Positions 7,542 to 18,400 of a DNA stretch of 46,985 nt are shown in pieces. How positions within the stretch are numbered: the first letter of the stretch is position 1; each line of letters opens with the position of its first letter. The notes beneath the pieces are model-generated. The model ran no database searches and was not told the origin of the DNA. It was given only the letters and a program-made list of their open reading frames with translations. This DNA is from a virus: positions 1 to 46,985 of IMG/VR virus record IMGVR_UViG_3300028802_000219. One strand, 5' to 3'. The position numbers were made by a program, and so were the translations under genes.

Positions 7542-10500
7542 CAGATAGTCGTCATGGTGAGGGCGCTGGCTCCGGTCGTGATGTTCGTGTCTGCGCCGTT
7601 GCGAGTGGCGTTCCAGTCAGCCGCGAGGTCCCACGTGTAGGTTGTCACGACGACCTGACCGAAGGCACCCAGTTCGTACGACGAGTTCGGGATGAGGTTA
7701 TGCCCACCACGGGCCGAGCCGAAGGTGATGGACGAAGCATCGATACCAGTGGGAGTGATGCTGACCACAGCGATGGGGTTGAGCGCGTCGCTGATGTCGA
7801 AGATGAACAGACCGGCCTCATCGATGGTCATCTTGTAGTTCGGGTTGCCCGCGTAAGCAGGAGGCACGCCGCCCGGTCCGGCTGCCTGTGGTGGGTCCAA
7901 CAGGGTGATGCCAGTGTTGTTCCACAGACCGATGGTCTGGCCCTTGGCATCCACCACCGTGATGCCCGATGCACCCCCGCTGCCGACCTTCAGGTTGCCC
8001 GCCGTAATCCAGTCGGCGTTGACCTTGCCCGCCATAACAGCGTTGACCTGCGCTTGGTCCCAGAACAGGGTGCTGCCGGGGATGTTGGTGGGGGTAACGT
8101 CGGTTGCCGTCACCCAGCCCTTGTCCGGCTGGTCCGCCACCTGATACGTCAGGCCGTCGGCGTCGAGTGTGTTGCCCGACCGGTCCACCGACCGGAGGCG
8201 CACGTTGTAGAGCGTGCCGTTGGTGAGGCCAACGATGACGATGGACGTACCCGGCACCTCGATGCTGGTCCAGTTACCAGCGGGGGAAGCGACGCGCCAC
8301 TGCACCTCGGTGTAGGCGTAGTCGTCGGCGGTGTTCGCACTCCAGCGCACGCCCGCCACCTGATACCCGCCACCGACGACGATGTCAGCGGGCTGCGGTG
8401 GACCAACAACGTCGCCGAGCGTGGTCATCTGGACAGCAGCCGAGTAGGCCGAGCGATTGTTCGACAGGTCCTGCGCCGCGACCCGCAGCCAGTACGACGT
8501 GGCAGCAAGGGCGTTCGGCTGGACGATGGTGGTGTTGGCCGCACCAGTGAGGTCAAGCGCACCGGTCGAGTCGGCAGCCCTGACCTGCCACTGGGTGGCG
8601 AGCGTCCAGTCAGGCACACCGCCGGTCGCGAAGCGGGTGGACTGGAGGATGTAATAAGCGAGGTCGGTCAGGCCACTGGGCGGCGAGGTGTAGCCGACGA
8701 TGGCGGTGATGGCAACAGCCATCGAGCCATCCGCTTGCTGAGTCAGGGCGCTGGACGGGTTGGGACCGGGAGCCGGTGGCTTGAAGATGGGCACCGGAGG
8801 CGCGGTCGTGTCCCGGGTAGCGTCGGTTCCGGGCACACCGGGCGGTCCCTGCGGACCAGTGATGCCGGGTGGTCCCTGACTGCCGTCGTTGCCCGGAGGC
8901 CCGGGTACACCCGGTGGGCCGTCAGGACCCTCAGGACCGGGCGGGCCGGGGTAGACGAAGGAAACGTCCACCACGGCCAGACTGGGCGGCTGTGAGGGCG
9001 TGGTGGCGGGCCACGGGCCGACAGACACGGAGCGCGTGGTCGTCCCGGTCGGGGCAGCCAGCACCGGCAGACGCAGGACACCGCCCGTCCACTCCAGCAG
9101 CAGGATGTCACCGGGCAGCGCCGCCCCGATGGTCGCGCCCTCGTCCGCCCCGACACTGTTGGTCGTGTGCAGCAACAGCGTGTTGTTGGCACCGGGAGTG
9201 GGCGTGCCCGTGGCCGTCCCCTGCCCCGACGCGACCGTGCCGGACGGTGCCGTCTTCCAGTTGTATGTCCCAATCTTCCCCGTGTCGCCGGGTGGCCCCG
9301 GGACTCCGGGCGGACCCGGCGCACCGATGATGGGCGTGCCCGACACGGACCACGTCCCGTCGGGTTGCTTCACATAGATGATGCCGGTCGAACTATCCAG
9401 CCACCAGTTCTCCGGGTCGGTGACGGTCGGCGGTCGGTCGTCCACGCCCCAGCCCGGGGTGGCAAGGATGGGCACCGACGGGATGAGGTCGGGGTTCGGC
9501 GGGGTGTTGTCCTCACGCGGGAGGATGGTCAGGTTGGTGTCGGTGTGCCCGTCCGGGTAGGACACCCACGACCAGCCCCAGATGGTCCAGTAGCCGGAGC
9601 CGTAACGCGTGGTGTCAACAACACCGCGCTTGATGGTGACCGGGATGCTGTCGCAGATGTCCCAGCCATCCTTGATGTCGAGCGCATCGACACGGATGCC
9701 CAGAGCGATGCGCTTGCCCACCTTGCCGACGTTGATGGCCGCTTGCTTGGTCCGCCGGATGAGGTCGTTCTGGTCGATGATGTCCGGCCACATGTTGATG
9801 CGCGGGAACGCACCCCAGACGGCCTCATCGATGCCCGGTGCGGGCTCCAGCGCGTACGACGGCTTGATGCCCTCGGGCGTGCGCCCGATGCCGTGGACCT
9901 TGGTCCCCCATTCCCCGAACGGGACGACCTGAAAGCCCTGAATGAGTCCGCCGTACTCCAGCCGGATGTTGGGCCGGTCCAGCCCACCGTTGATGACCCG
10001 CCACGTGAACGACGAGTCGGCGTTGCGCTGGCAGATGAGCCGGGTTCGCCGCCCGGTGCCCGCCCGGTGGCTGTCGATGAGCCCGGAGATGAAGCCGAGC
10101 CGCTCCTTGAACGTGGCATGGATGGTGATTTTCTCGGTCATCAGCGACGAGATGTCGCCGACGTTGATGAACCGGAGCGGGTTGTTGACGCCTGTCTTGA
10201 CCCGGTTCAACTGGTCGGTGATGACGTACTGGACGGTGTCGTCCACGTACTTGCCACCACCCTGCTCGACGGGCTTGTCCGGGAGGGCAAGGTCGAAGCG
10301 CTCGTCACTCAGCAGGGCCAAGCAGCCGAGGTAGTCCATGCCGTAGAAGACGACCTCGTCCTCGTCGGCATCGAAGTCCACCATCAAGCCGTTGAGGATG
10401 GGCTTCCAGCCCTCGCCCCGGTACAACTCCAGCGAGAAGTGGGTCTGGAACGGCTCGATGCCAGCAATCTGCGGATGGGTGGCAGGAAGCGTGAAGAAGA

Positions 10501-11992
10501 ACTCGCCGGGAGAGTTGTAGTACTCGCTTGCCCCCACGCTGGCGGCGTCATAGATTTCAGCCCGCAGCGGGCCCGGTGCATGGTTGGCCCCGTGGCCGTA
10601 GATGCGGATGCGGAAGCGATGGGTGCCCCGGTCGTAGCCGGTCAGGAAGTTGGTGTCACCGGGCGCTTCCTCGTAGCCCTTGGTCAGGGTGAACGCGCCG
10701 TACACCCAGCCTGACTGGGCGCTGTACTCGTCAGCGGCCCTCATCCTCCATGAGTAAGCGCCCGCGCCGAGTGCGGCCCCGTTGTACAGGACCTTGATGA
10801 TGTTCTCCGGGACTCCCGGGGGGTATGGCAACAGGTCGCTGTCCCAGAGTGGTGGGGCGCTGTCCCAGATAGGGTCGCCGGGAGGGGTAGTAGCCCTCAC
10901 TTGGACCCGCACCCGCGATGGGTGGGCCGGACCGTCGGGGTCCGAATACGTGGCTTGGAATGTCGCTTCGGCCAAGGTCGCGAAGTTCCCCGCCACCGGG
11001 GAGGGGCTGGTTAGCACTGGTGGGTTTGACAACATGCGGACCGAGAGGAGGCTGGTCCACGGCGTGTCCTCGTTGCGCTGGTTCCTGACCTGCACCTTCC
11101 AGTCGTAGTAGGTCAGCGATTTGAGTGACCCGGGGGGGAGCGGAACCGAAAAAGTGTTCGTTGCCGTATCGTTTCCCGACCCAGCGACCCAGCCTGAGTC
11201 CCATGCGACTCCTCCTCCGGGGTTCATGACCGCGACGTGCGTGTAGGACAGGTGGTCCTCGGGCCGACCCGGCTCGTACGTCCCGGTGAAGTACGTCTGC
11301 TCGACCGGCGAGAAGTCACCGACCGGACCGTCGGCCAGCGTGACCCCGGGCCCACCCTTGGGCTCGTAGGTGATGCGCAAGACCGGGCGCATCGCCACCG
11401 TCGGGTGGTCCTTGGAGGCGAACACGTTGTCGTGGTAGTACGCCTCGGGGACGCTGTGCGCGACGCGCATCAGCAAGCCCCAGTTGGTGAGGCCAAGGCA
11501 CGCCTTGCCGTCGGCACCCAGCACCGTCTTCGGGGCGAGTCCCTTGTAGTGCGACGTGACATTCAGGGCGGTGAGTGCCCCGTTGCCGGTGTTGACCTTG
11601 TACCAGACCTTGTAGTTCGGGTCCTCGGTCAGGTCGTTGGAGTCAACGGTCCCGGTCCAGCCGTTCTCCCCGCCACCCCTCGGTGTCCACGAGTTGGGCT
11701 TGCGCGTAATCATGATGTCGGACTCGGTCGGGTGGCGACTGTCCGGCTTCATCGAGGAGTGGTCGGTCATCGAGTGGAGCAGCAGTTCGACCTTGGTGAT
11801 TTTCCCGACCTGCGCCCAGTCCGGGTCGAACTGCACGATGGAGACGTGCTGGTTGTTGTGGTTGGTTTCGTAGCCCGCGAGCAGGTGCTGTTCGGTCTGG
11901 GCTTGCTTCCACGCACTCCACGCAGCGCCCTCGCTGGAGCGCGTACGGCGCATGGCCGTATCCCGGGTCGCGTTGACCAGCAACTCCGCCAT
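7541..11992 (-). CDS. Large tail protein with collagen-like repeats, 1483 aa
   Basis: A multi-domain minor tail or hub protein. Residues 1-210 resemble the DNRLRE-like start of the fibre gene downstream (LRITYEP). FN3-like segments follow (about 225-320 and 325-430). The central part (about 450-830) holds a hub-like region with [14 protein letters not shown] and [18 protein letters not shown]. Two Gly-X-Y collagen tracts lie at about 887-900 and 1014-1057, and further FN3 modules at about 1065-1265. Collagen tracts form flexible triple helices in phage fibres. The ATG at 11992 starts directly before the Dit-like gene's stop. Likely links the tail tip to the fibre; subunit role is inference. 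Confidence 0.75.
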   Translation of the reverse strand: MAELLVNATRDTAMRRTRSSEGAAWSAWKQAQTEQHLLAGYETNHNNQHVSIVQFDPDWAQVGKITKVELLLHSMTDHSSMKPDSRHPTESDIMITRKPNSWTPRGGGENGWTGTVDSNDLTEDPNYKVWYKVNTGNGALTALNVTSHYKGLAPKTVLGADGKACLGLTNWGLLMRVAHSVPEAYYHDNVFASKDHPTVAMRPVLRITYEPKGGPGVTLADGPVGDFSPVEQTYFTGTYEPGRPEDHLSYTHVAVMNPGGGVAWDSGWVAGSGNDTATNTFSVPLPPGSLKSLTYYDWKVQVRNQRNEDTPWTSLLSVRMLSNPPVLTSPSPVAGNFATLAEATFQATYSDPDGPAHPSRVRVQVRATTPPGDPIWDSAPPLWDSDLLPYPPGVPENIIKVLYNGAALGAGAYSWRMRAADEYSAQSGWVYGAFTLTKGYEEAPGDTNFLTGYDRGTHRFRIRIYGHGANHAPGPLRAEIYDAASVGASEYYNSPGEFFFTLPATHPQIAGIEPFQTHFSLELYRGEGWKPILNGLMVDFDADEDEVVFYGMDYLGCLALLSDERFDLALPDKPVEQGGGKYVDDTVQYVITDQLNRVKTGVNNPLRFINVGDISSLMTEKITIHATFKERLGFISGLIDSHRAGTGRRTRLICQRNADSSFTWRVINGGLDRPNIRLEYGGLIQGFQVVPFGEWGTKVHGIGRTPEGIKPSYALEPAPGIDEAVWGAFPRINMWPDIIDQNDLIRRTKQAAINVGKVGKRIALGIRVDALDIKDGWDICDSIPVTIKRGVVDTTRYGSGYWTIWGWSWVSYPDGHTDTNLTILPREDNTPPNPDLIPSVPILATPGWGVDDRPPTVTDPENWWLDSSTGIIYVKQPDGTWSVSGTPIIGAPGPPGVPGPPGDTGKIGTYNWKTAPSGTVASGQGTATGTPTPGANNTLLLHTTNSVGADEGATIGAALPGDILLLEWTGGVLRLPVLAAPTGTTTRSVSVGPWPATTPSQPPSLAVVDVSFVYPGPPGPEGPDGPPGVPGPPGNDGSQGPPGITGPQGPPGVPGTDATRDTTAPPVPIFKPPAPGPNPSSALTQQADGSMAVAITAIVGYTSPPSGLTDLAYYILQSTRFATGGVPDWTLATQWQVRAADSTGALDLTGAANTTIVQPNALAATSYWLRVAAQDLSNNRSAYSAAVQMTTLGDVVGPPQPADIVVGGGYQVAGVRWSANTADDYAYTEVQWRVASPAGNWTSIEVPGTSIVIVGLTNGTLYNVRLRSVDRSGNTLDADGLTYQVADQPDKGWVTATDVTPTNIPGSTLFWDQAQVNAVMAGKVNADWITAGNLKVGSGGASGITVVDAKGQTIGLWNNTGITLLDPPQAAGPGGVPPAYAGNPNYKMTIDEAGLFIFDISDALNPIAVVSITPTGIDASSITFGSARGGHNLIPNSSYELGAFGQVVVTTYTWDLAADWNATRNGADTNITTGASALTMTTI
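8825..8951 (-). repeat. Collagen-like Gly-X-Y tract
   Basis: About 14 Gly-X-Y triplets rich in GPP and GPQ inside the large tail gene; a shorter tract lies at about 9290-9330. Encoded on the minus strand. Confidence 0.9.
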
Positions 11993-12940
11993 CTAGGCGA
12001 ACGCCTCGTTGTACATCAAGCGACTGCCGGTAGTAGAGCCGTCACCCGTGATGGTGTACGTCCCGGTCTTGGTCAGGGTGTAGGAAGACGACGGGCTGCC
12101 GACGAGCAATCGGTTGGCGTTGCTGGTGGCGGACAGCAGGTCCATCCGCAGCGCCTCGATGGTGTTGGCCTCGACGGTCAGGATGCCGCCGAGCGTGGCC
12201 GAGTAGCGGAATATCTGCTGGACCGCACTGACCGGCACGGTGATGGTCAGGTCAGCCGGACCCAACTGGACGCGCAGGGTTCCGGCCACGGTGCAGGACG
12301 CGACGATGAGCAGGATGTCGAGCGGTGCCGGGTAGTCGCCCCGGTTGGTTAGGACGCCGCTCTTGCTTCCGTTGAAGTACACCCACTGCTGCTGGCGCAG
12401 ATAGATACGCGGGTCCTTGCACTCCAAGTCGCAGGACCACTGGATGGCCCCGCCCTTGTAGTGGTTGCCGCCACTGCCCGCGTCACGCCGGACGGAGAAC
12501 GCGGGCTGGCCCTTGGGGCGGGCATACATCTGCATCAAGCGCCAGCCGTCGCCCTGCCCCTCACCGAAGTTGACGAAGTCCTGCGTCGGGACGTCGAACT
12601 CCAGCGGCAGGTAGCCCTTCTGGCTGGGGCTGGCGGCATAGGCTGCCGTCGGTGTCAGCGCCGAGCGCAGGTCCTGAAGCCGGTCAAAGGCATCGGCTCG
12701 CGTCTCGCCGTAGACGAAGCCTCGCAGCCGTATCTGCCGAGCGGACAGCCAGACATCCGAGGCATCGTTGCCGTCACCTTGGGCCCGCTTCTCGACGTAG
12801 CCGACGCCTTGGACCTGACCGAAGTCGGCCTCTTCCAGAATGACGCCACGACGCTTGCCATCACCGCCCAGAATCTCGACGGTGTTGAGGTCGAAGGCGT
12901 GCGTCGGGTAGCGGTAACGAACTGGGCGCTCAAGGTCCAT
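11993..12940 (-). CDS. Dit-like distal tail protein, 315 aa
   Basis: The 315-residue product has the general form of distal tail (siphovirus tail component) proteins: an N-terminal beta domain (residues 1-110, with RLRGFVYGETRADAFDRLQ) and a C-terminal galectin-like part (about 180-315, GGAIQWSCDLECKDPRIYL then strand-rich). It lies directly upstream of the large hub-like protein, the usual order. The ATG overlaps the preceding stop. A short-tailed phage could use it as a nozzle or adaptor. No metal or catalytic site is seen. Confidence 0.6.
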   Translation of the reverse strand: MDLERPVRYRYPTHAFDLNTVEILGGDGKRRGVILEEADFGQVQGVGYVEKRAQGDGNDASDVWLSARQIRLRGFVYGETRADAFDRLQDLRSALTPTAAYAASPSQKGYLPLEFDVPTQDFVNFGEGQGDGWRLMQMYARPKGQPAFSVRRDAGSGGNHYKGGAIQWSCDLECKDPRIYLRQQQWVYFNGSKSGVLTNRGDYPAPLDILLIVASCTVAGTLRVQLGPADLTITVPVSAVQQIFRYSATLGGILTVEANTIEALRMDLLSATSNANRLLVGSPSSSYTLTKTGTYTITGDGSTTGSRLMYNEAFA

Positions 12941-13671
12941 CAGACGTACTGCGGCCCGATGACGGGCGAGCGCCGGTAGATGGCCGAGCGCTTGCGCTGA
13001 CGCTCGACGTCACTGACCGCCCCGTTGAGCATCCCGTTCAACTGGGTTGGACTCACGTCGGTGTTGTTGGTGGCAGCAAGCCACTGCTGGTACAGAGCCC
13101 GGTCGTTGTTGAGCAGTTGGAAGCCCAGAGCCCTGCACTCCCGGGTCAGGCACAACTGGTCTACCGCGTCCTCAAGGTCGAGGTAGTTGGCGTCGGCGGT
13201 GGCGTCGGGCAGGAGCCGGTCGCGGTAGCCGTACAGGGTGATGGTCAGCGGGACACCGGCCTGTGCGTTCCATGCGTCCAGCCGTGACACCAACCAGCGA
13301 CCGAGCCAGACCCGCCCGCTGTAGAAGTCCCAGCCGTTGGACAGCGCGGACTCGCCCGGGTTGCCGTAGGGCAGGACGCCGCTTGACGACAACTCCGTCA
13401 CGACGTTGTCGTTCGTCGCCACGACCTGCCAGATGTAGGTCAGGACGGCGGGCTCGATGTACTGGACGTCGCCGTAGTTGACGGGGTCGTAGGTCAGCGA
13501 CTCGATGGCCTCGATAGGGCGGTAGCCGGACATCCCGGCCAGCCCCTCGATGATGAAGTCGTTGAGTGCGTCGGTGCCGAAGACAGCGCCATCGGTGTCA
13601 CGCAGGGTGCGGGCAACGATGGCCCGCATCTCGGCGAGCGTGAGCGGACTGTATGTCGGTGACTTCGGCAT
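12940..13671 (-). CDS. Head-tail connector / tail adaptor, 243 aa
   Basis: Start at ATG 13671, chosen because GAGGGAAGG lies five bases upstream; the frame runs 17 codons further back without a better site. The helical N-terminus (TLAEMRAIVARTLRD, then ALNDFIIEGLAGMSGYRP) resembles adaptor proteins that sit under the portal in short-tailed phages, such as the T7 gp11 and P22 gp4 classes. The rest is a mix of helices and strands without a motif. It lies between the capsid and the Dit-like gene, as expected. The assignment is by pattern and position. Confidence 0.55.
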   Translation of the reverse strand: MPKSPTYSPLTLAEMRAIVARTLRDTDGAVFGTDALNDFIIEGLAGMSGYRPIEAIESLTYDPVNYGDVQYIEPAVLTYIWQVVATNDNVVTELSSSGVLPYGNPGESALSNGWDFYSGRVWLGRWLVSRLDAWNAQAGVPLTITLYGYRDRLLPDATADANYLDLEDAVDQLCLTRECRALGFQLLNNDRALYQQWLAATNNTDVSPTQLNGMLNGAVSDVERQRKRSAIYRRSPVIGPQYV

Positions 13672-13691
13672 GACGACCTTCCCTCGTGCTG

Positions 13692-13724
13692 ATGTGGGGG
13701 CAAGGACTGACCCTGCCCCCACAT
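13692..13724 (-). terminator. Perfect hairpin after the capsid gene
   Basis: ATGTGGGGGCA (13692-13702) and TGCCCCCACAT (13714-13724) form an 11-bp perfect stem with an 11-base loop, eight bases beyond the capsid stop. There is no T run on either strand, so it may be a partial terminator or an mRNA-stabilising hairpin that sets capsid expression above the tail genes. Confidence 0.65.
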
Positions 13725-13731
13725 GGTTCGG

Positions 13732-14784
13732 CTACGGGGTCAGGTCGGTCTGGGTCCAGCGCTCGCCCACGAGGTTCGTCGCGGGGCCAACTGCTGGCGT
13801 GCCGCTGAACTTGATGGTCGAGAGTCCCCACATCCCCTTCCAGCCCACCAGTCCACGCTGGGCCAACGGGTCCGCGTGGTCGCCACCGGGAGCAACCCGG
13901 TACGCCTGAATGGTCTGGTAGTCGCCCCAAGCGAAGAACTCGGGGCCGAAGATGATGGACTTGTCGTTGAGGACCCGGGTGGACTCCATGAAGCGGATGC
14001 CCCGGAACTTCCCAATCTCCCCGTTGAGAAGCGCCGTCGTGTTGGCGTACTTCATGGTGTCGGTCCAGCCCAACTCACCGACCTCGGCCATGATGAGGCT
14101 CGCGTCGGTCGGGCTGATGACCGCGTGATAGGTCTGGTCGGGGAACATCGGGACCTCGGCAATCTTCATTGCCGTCACGACGTCCACGATGCGACCGACA
14201 GCGGTCGTCTTGGACGAGGTGATGCCGATGCCGTTGTCCGTGCTGGACAGCAGCGTCGCGATGTCCTTCTCCAGCGTGTCGATGGCGTTCCACGCGACCC
14301 TCTCAGCAGCCTGAGAGTAGAGGTCGAACGGGGAAATCATGTCGGCGAGGTCGGAGATGGCGACCAACTTCCCCTTCTGGGTGCCGAAGAAGGTCTGGCT
14401 GTCGAACTGCATCCGCTCCGACTCGGGCGGGACGCCTTCCAGCAGGGGTACTGCCGGAGAGAGGTCCGCGAAGGCGGAGAAGGTGAAGCCCTTGGTGCCC
14501 GGGACGGACTTGGCCCTGATGTAGGACCCGAACTGCGCGATGACGGGCTTGCTGCGCAGGTTCTCGATGATGTTCTTGACGACGAGGTTCGTGACGATGG
14601 CCGCGAACTTCGCATCGGTGTTGCCACCGGACGAGTTCGGGTTGTACGCCACGCCCGCGACGCCCGCTGCGGTCGTGCCCGCATTGGACATCGGAATGGG
14701 CTGGATGTTTACCGCAGCATCCCAGCCCTGCATACCGCCTTGGCTGGAGCCAGCGCCGCTGGCAGTGCCAGTCGTATTCGCCAT
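13732..14784 (-). CDS. Major capsid protein, 350 aa
   Basis: Size, position after the scaffold candidate and sequence style fit an HK97-fold major capsid protein of the N4-gp56-like kind. An early segment reads VTNLVVKNIIENLRSKPV, followed by an E-loop-like stretch (PGTKGFTFSAFADLSP, then GTQKGKLVAISDLADM). The long helix WNAIDTLEKDIATLL and a P-domain with YHAVISPTDASLIMAEV come next. AGGAG lies eight bases before the ATG. A Gly/Ser-rich N-terminal arm (about 45 residues) is shared with the protein at 3280-3762. No protease or cleavage site is obvious. Confidence 0.85.
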   Translation of the reverse strand: MANTTGTASGAGSSQGGMQGWDAAVNIQPIPMSNAGTTAAGVAGVAYNPNSSGGNTDAKFAAIVTNLVVKNIIENLRSKPVIAQFGSYIRAKSVPGTKGFTFSAFADLSPAVPLLEGVPPESERMQFDSQTFFGTQKGKLVAISDLADMISPFDLYSQAAERVAWNAIDTLEKDIATLLSSTDNGIGITSSKTTAVGRIVDVVTAMKIAEVPMFPDQTYHAVISPTDASLIMAEVGELGWTDTMKYANTTALLNGEIGKFRGIRFMESTRVLNDKSIIFGPEFFAWGDYQTIQAYRVAPGGDHADPLAQRGLVGWKGMWGLSTIKFSGTPAVGPATNLVGERWTQTDLTP

Positions 14785-14796
14785 TGGGTTCTCCTA

Positions 14797-15417
14797 TCAG
14801 AACCCGGAGCCGGTCATCCTTGCACGGTCCCGTGCATCCTGACTGGGGGCGAGGTTCCTCAACTCGTTGAGGAGTTCGTCCTTGGTCATCTCAGCGATGG
14901 GCTTGTTCGTGACGGTCTGCCGCACCGGGTTGTTTGCATCGACGTGACCAGTTGGTTCCGGTCGAGGCGGCGCGGCAAAGGTTGCGTTCAGTCGGGCCAG
15001 CGTCTCGTCGCGGGATGACACCCACATGGGGTCATCGGGTGCGACCTCCCCGGCCAGTGCCGGGAACTTGAGCCTTCGCTCTGTGGTCTGTCGGGCCTGA
15101 CGTTCGACTTCCAGTTCTCGCTGCGTCGCTTCGTAGCGTGCCTTGTACGAGGGCTCCCCGTTGCTCTGAACGGGCTGCCCGTCTGCGCGTGCCTCGACAG
15201 AACGCTGGAGTTGCTCCATCTGCGAACGCAGACTCTCAACCTCGGCGTTGTGCGCACGGTCGCGCTGGCTGAACCGGTTACGCCAGATGGCCTCGACATC
15301 TTCGGGTGTCTGAGGAACGGGGGGAGCGGAACCCTCGGGAGCCGCCTCTGCTGGGGCTGCTGCGTCGGGCTGCGCCTGACCGTTCGTCAGGGCCGGATTG
15401 TCGGGCGATAGGGCCAC
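14797..15417 (-). CDS. Capsid scaffolding protein candidate, 206 aa
   Basis: An acidic, Ala/Pro-rich N-terminus is followed by a coiled-coil stretch (about residues 45-120, RNRFSQRDRAHNAEVESLR then ELEVERQARQTTERRL) and a short C-terminal helix (MTKDELLNELRNL). This is the classic layout of a phage scaffold, and the gene lies 12 bases upstream of the capsid gene. GTG 15417 is preferred because GGAGG lies eight bases upstream; an earlier GTG at 15447 lies inside a dyad. Not assigned to a family by sequence alone. Confidence 0.7.
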   Translation of the reverse strand: MALSPDNPALTNGQAQPDAAAPAEAAPEGSAPPVPQTPEDVEAIWRNRFSQRDRAHNAEVESLRSQMEQLQRSVEARADGQPVQSNGEPSYKARYEATQRELEVERQARQTTERRLKFPALAGEVAPDDPMWVSSRDETLARLNATFAAPPRPEPTGHVDANNPVRQTVTNKPIAEMTKDELLNELRNLAPSQDARDRARMTGSGF

Positions 15418-15430
15418 CGCTGTTACCTCC

Positions 15431-15463
15431 ACTTGATACCACACCACTGGCGTGGTGCCAAGT
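15431..15463. promoter_or_regulatory. Imperfect dyad upstream of scaffold/capsid
   Basis: ACTTGATACCAC (15431-15442) and GTGGTGCCAAGT (15452-15463) form 12-base arms with two mismatches around a 9-base loop. On the minus strand a TAGACT (-10-like) overlaps the giant gene's stop just upstream, so the dyad would lie at the start of a capsid-operon transcript. It could be an operator or hairpin. No good -35 is seen. Confidence 0.5.
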
Positions 15464-15467
15464 GAGT

Positions 15468-18400
15468 CTAACCCCCGCCACCAATACGCTCGACAACATT
15501 CTCGTACTCATCGCCCAGCGTGTTTTGAAGTTCCTGCACGGTGTCGGGCGAGACGTCGCTCGCGGGCTGCTCGCGGTCCGGTGTGACCTGCTGAACGGAA
15601 CTGGACTGCTGGAACTGCTGCTGCTCGGCGGGGACGTGGTTGACGACCGGCGGGTTGAAGTCCGGGTTGGCGTTGATTTCTTCCTCGGTTGCCCGCACGT
15701 TCTCGCCCTGCAACGCACCGACCGTCTTGCCGATGAGTCCCGGGTAGGACAGCAGCGTCTCGGCACCACGGGCCGGACCGGCGGTGTACGACAGGGTGTC
15801 CCCAATCATCCGCTGGTAGTCGATGTCGCTGATGAACGCGTTCCATGCGTTGTAGCCCTCGGGCTGCTCGCCGTTCTGGTCCTTCTGAAGGTTGGTCGCC
15901 ACGCCCTCGATGTAGCGCCGGACCCACAGCGGACTGTTGACCGGCAGGTCCCATGGCACGCCCGGGACCAGCATGCTGATGGCCCGCAGCATGTCCTCGT
16001 TCTCGGCCATGAACGCCCGCAGTTCCTCGTCGTTCTCGATGGCGTTCATCGTGTGCTGGTACATCTTGTTGGTCAGTTGGAAGGCGACCAGCGGGGTCTT
16101 CATCCCGAACGGGCGGGCCATCAGGAACTCGACCATCTCGGGCAGGACCTTGCCCCACATGTAGGACAGCGGGTAGAGCCCGAAGTACGGGTGGTTGAGC
16201 GAGCGCTCCAGCCACGAGCGGTCGCCCTTGAAGTGGACGAGGTCCTTGCTGGTCTGGTCGGCACGCCGATGGGCGGCGTACATCCACTTGATGGCGTTCT
16301 CCTCGTCCACGTCGTAGCCGTACGGGTTCTTGCCCACGGTGGACTGGTCGATGGAGTCGAACAGAGCCTTCGTCTGGGGGTCTAGAGTTACCGGTGCGCT
16401 GGTCGCGCTCGGCCTCACCGGCGCGACTGGCGCTGCTTCCGCGAACTCCCCGATGTCCACCGGGACACGCGCCGGAGCAGCCGGTGCAGCCGGTGGCGGA
16501 GCCATCTCAATGGCCTCCTCGGGGGGATTGTCCAAGACGTGGTTCTCGGCCTTGGAGTCGAGCGAGTCAAGCAGGTCGTCCCACGTGTCGGAGCGGGCTT
16601 GACTGAACTCCTCAGCATCATCGAAGTCCCCGCGCTCCATGCTCCGGTACTCGTCCAGCAGGTTCAGTTCGTCGGTGACGTCGATGCCCTGCTGCTCCAG
16701 CGAGACGAGGTCGTTCTCCATGCGCGGCCCGTTGCGGGCACCAGCGTTGTCCCACTTGGTGTGCATCGCCCGGATAGCGTTGGCCTGAGCGGTGACCTCG
16801 TCCAGCCCAGCACCAGCCGGGGCAGCGGCTGCGACGGGGGGAGCAACCTCCTCGACCGGAGCCAGTTGTCGGGCTCGCTCTGTTTCATGTGCAACACGAC
16901 GGGCCTCGTAGGCACCCATCGCCTCGCGGTGCATCCGCTCCTCGGCGGTGTACTTGGTCAGGTCCGGCTCGATGCGCCGCTTCTTGTCCTTGAGGACCTT
17001 GCTGTAGTAGGCAGCCAGTGGCTCCAAGGCAGGGTTCTTCATGGCCTTCGGGCCAAGGCGCAGATACTCGACCAACTGGTCGGCGAGGTACTCCTGCTCG
17101 TCAGTCGTCAGGACGTGCGAGCGGGACTTGGCCCCCAGTTGCGGCAACGCCCCCTCACGACCGGCGTACGCAGCCTTCGCCCGCCGCAACGCGGACGGGT
17201 GCAGGTAGCGATTGATGAAGTCGTGCGCCTCCTCGTGCGCGAGCGTGTCATCAAGCCGCCGCTTCGGGTTGATGTACACCTGAGCCCGGACCGGACGGCC
17301 CGGGGCACTGGTGCTTAGAGCGCGTCCGGGGTCTGTGATGGCACCGGAAGGAGCGGCTCCTCGGGAGGTTCGCTGGTAGAACCGACGGCCTCCTCGGGTA
17401 GCGTCTCCTGCGGCGGTAGCGGCGGCTCGGGTTCCACGGGGGTGGGATTCGAAATACCCGGCGGGGTTTCCGACGTCAAAGTCGGCGTCTCCTGCACTGG
17501 CTCGGGCTGCTCGGTGGGCGGCAGTCTCCCGGCTTGCCACTCGCTGATAGGCTTCTTCCCGGACCATGCGCCCCCACTGGATACCTTCACGCTCCAAGTC
17601 TCCTCGGACTCGGGTTCCATACTCGTCACCTCCAAGGTGCTGGGTGTAGCCCTCCCCGTTCGGGTTGACCTTCCAGTCGTTCTCCATCTCGATGACTTCG
17701 GCGAAGCCACGGTCCACGTCGTTGGCACGGTTCGGGTCGAAGTGCGGAGAGTACACGCCGTTGTTGCTGCTGAAGTCGTACGCCCCGCCCTCGCGCTCAA
17801 GGACCAACTGCACGGCCTCGACGTCGTCGTACGAGTCAACCACGAGATTGGTGTCGATGTCGATGCGGTTGTGCTTAGGGTCGATGTCGCGGAACACGCC
17901 GAGGTGCGCGTTCGGGCGCTGAAGGTCGCCCCGGTTTGCGGCCACGAAGTCGCGGACCGCTTGCTTGAACTCCTCCTCGCCGACGTTCAGCGGCAGACTG
18001 ATGGTCCCGCCCTTGGGTGTGATGCCGGTCGAGAACGGGCCACCGCCCCGCTTGTCACCGTACGCCTTGGGCCGTGACCCATTGTGGAGGTCGATGGTCG
18101 CCCCGCCCCAGCCACCGTTCTGGTCTGGCTGGACGGCCTTCCACAGGTCGTCGGCGAGGTCCTCGATGTTGTCGTCGGCCCACGTGATGGGCTTGGGGTC
18201 ACGGAACGAGCCGTCGATGACGCCCTGCCCGCGCTTCTGCATCGCCACCTTGCGGGCACCCGTGCCCATCGGCTCGTTCGGGTCGATGTAGCGACCACGG
18301 GCGAAGCCGTCCGCGCCGTAGACCTGCGTATGCCACTCCCGCAACTGGACGTCGTCCATCCGCTTAGTGAAGGCGGGCAGTCCCTCGCCCTTGTTTGCCA

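Noticed and set aside
7496-8995. A 499-codon plus-strand frame opposite the large tail gene
   Set aside because: Same antisense effect; the minus-strand frame has collagen repeats and FN3 modules and is clearly the real one.
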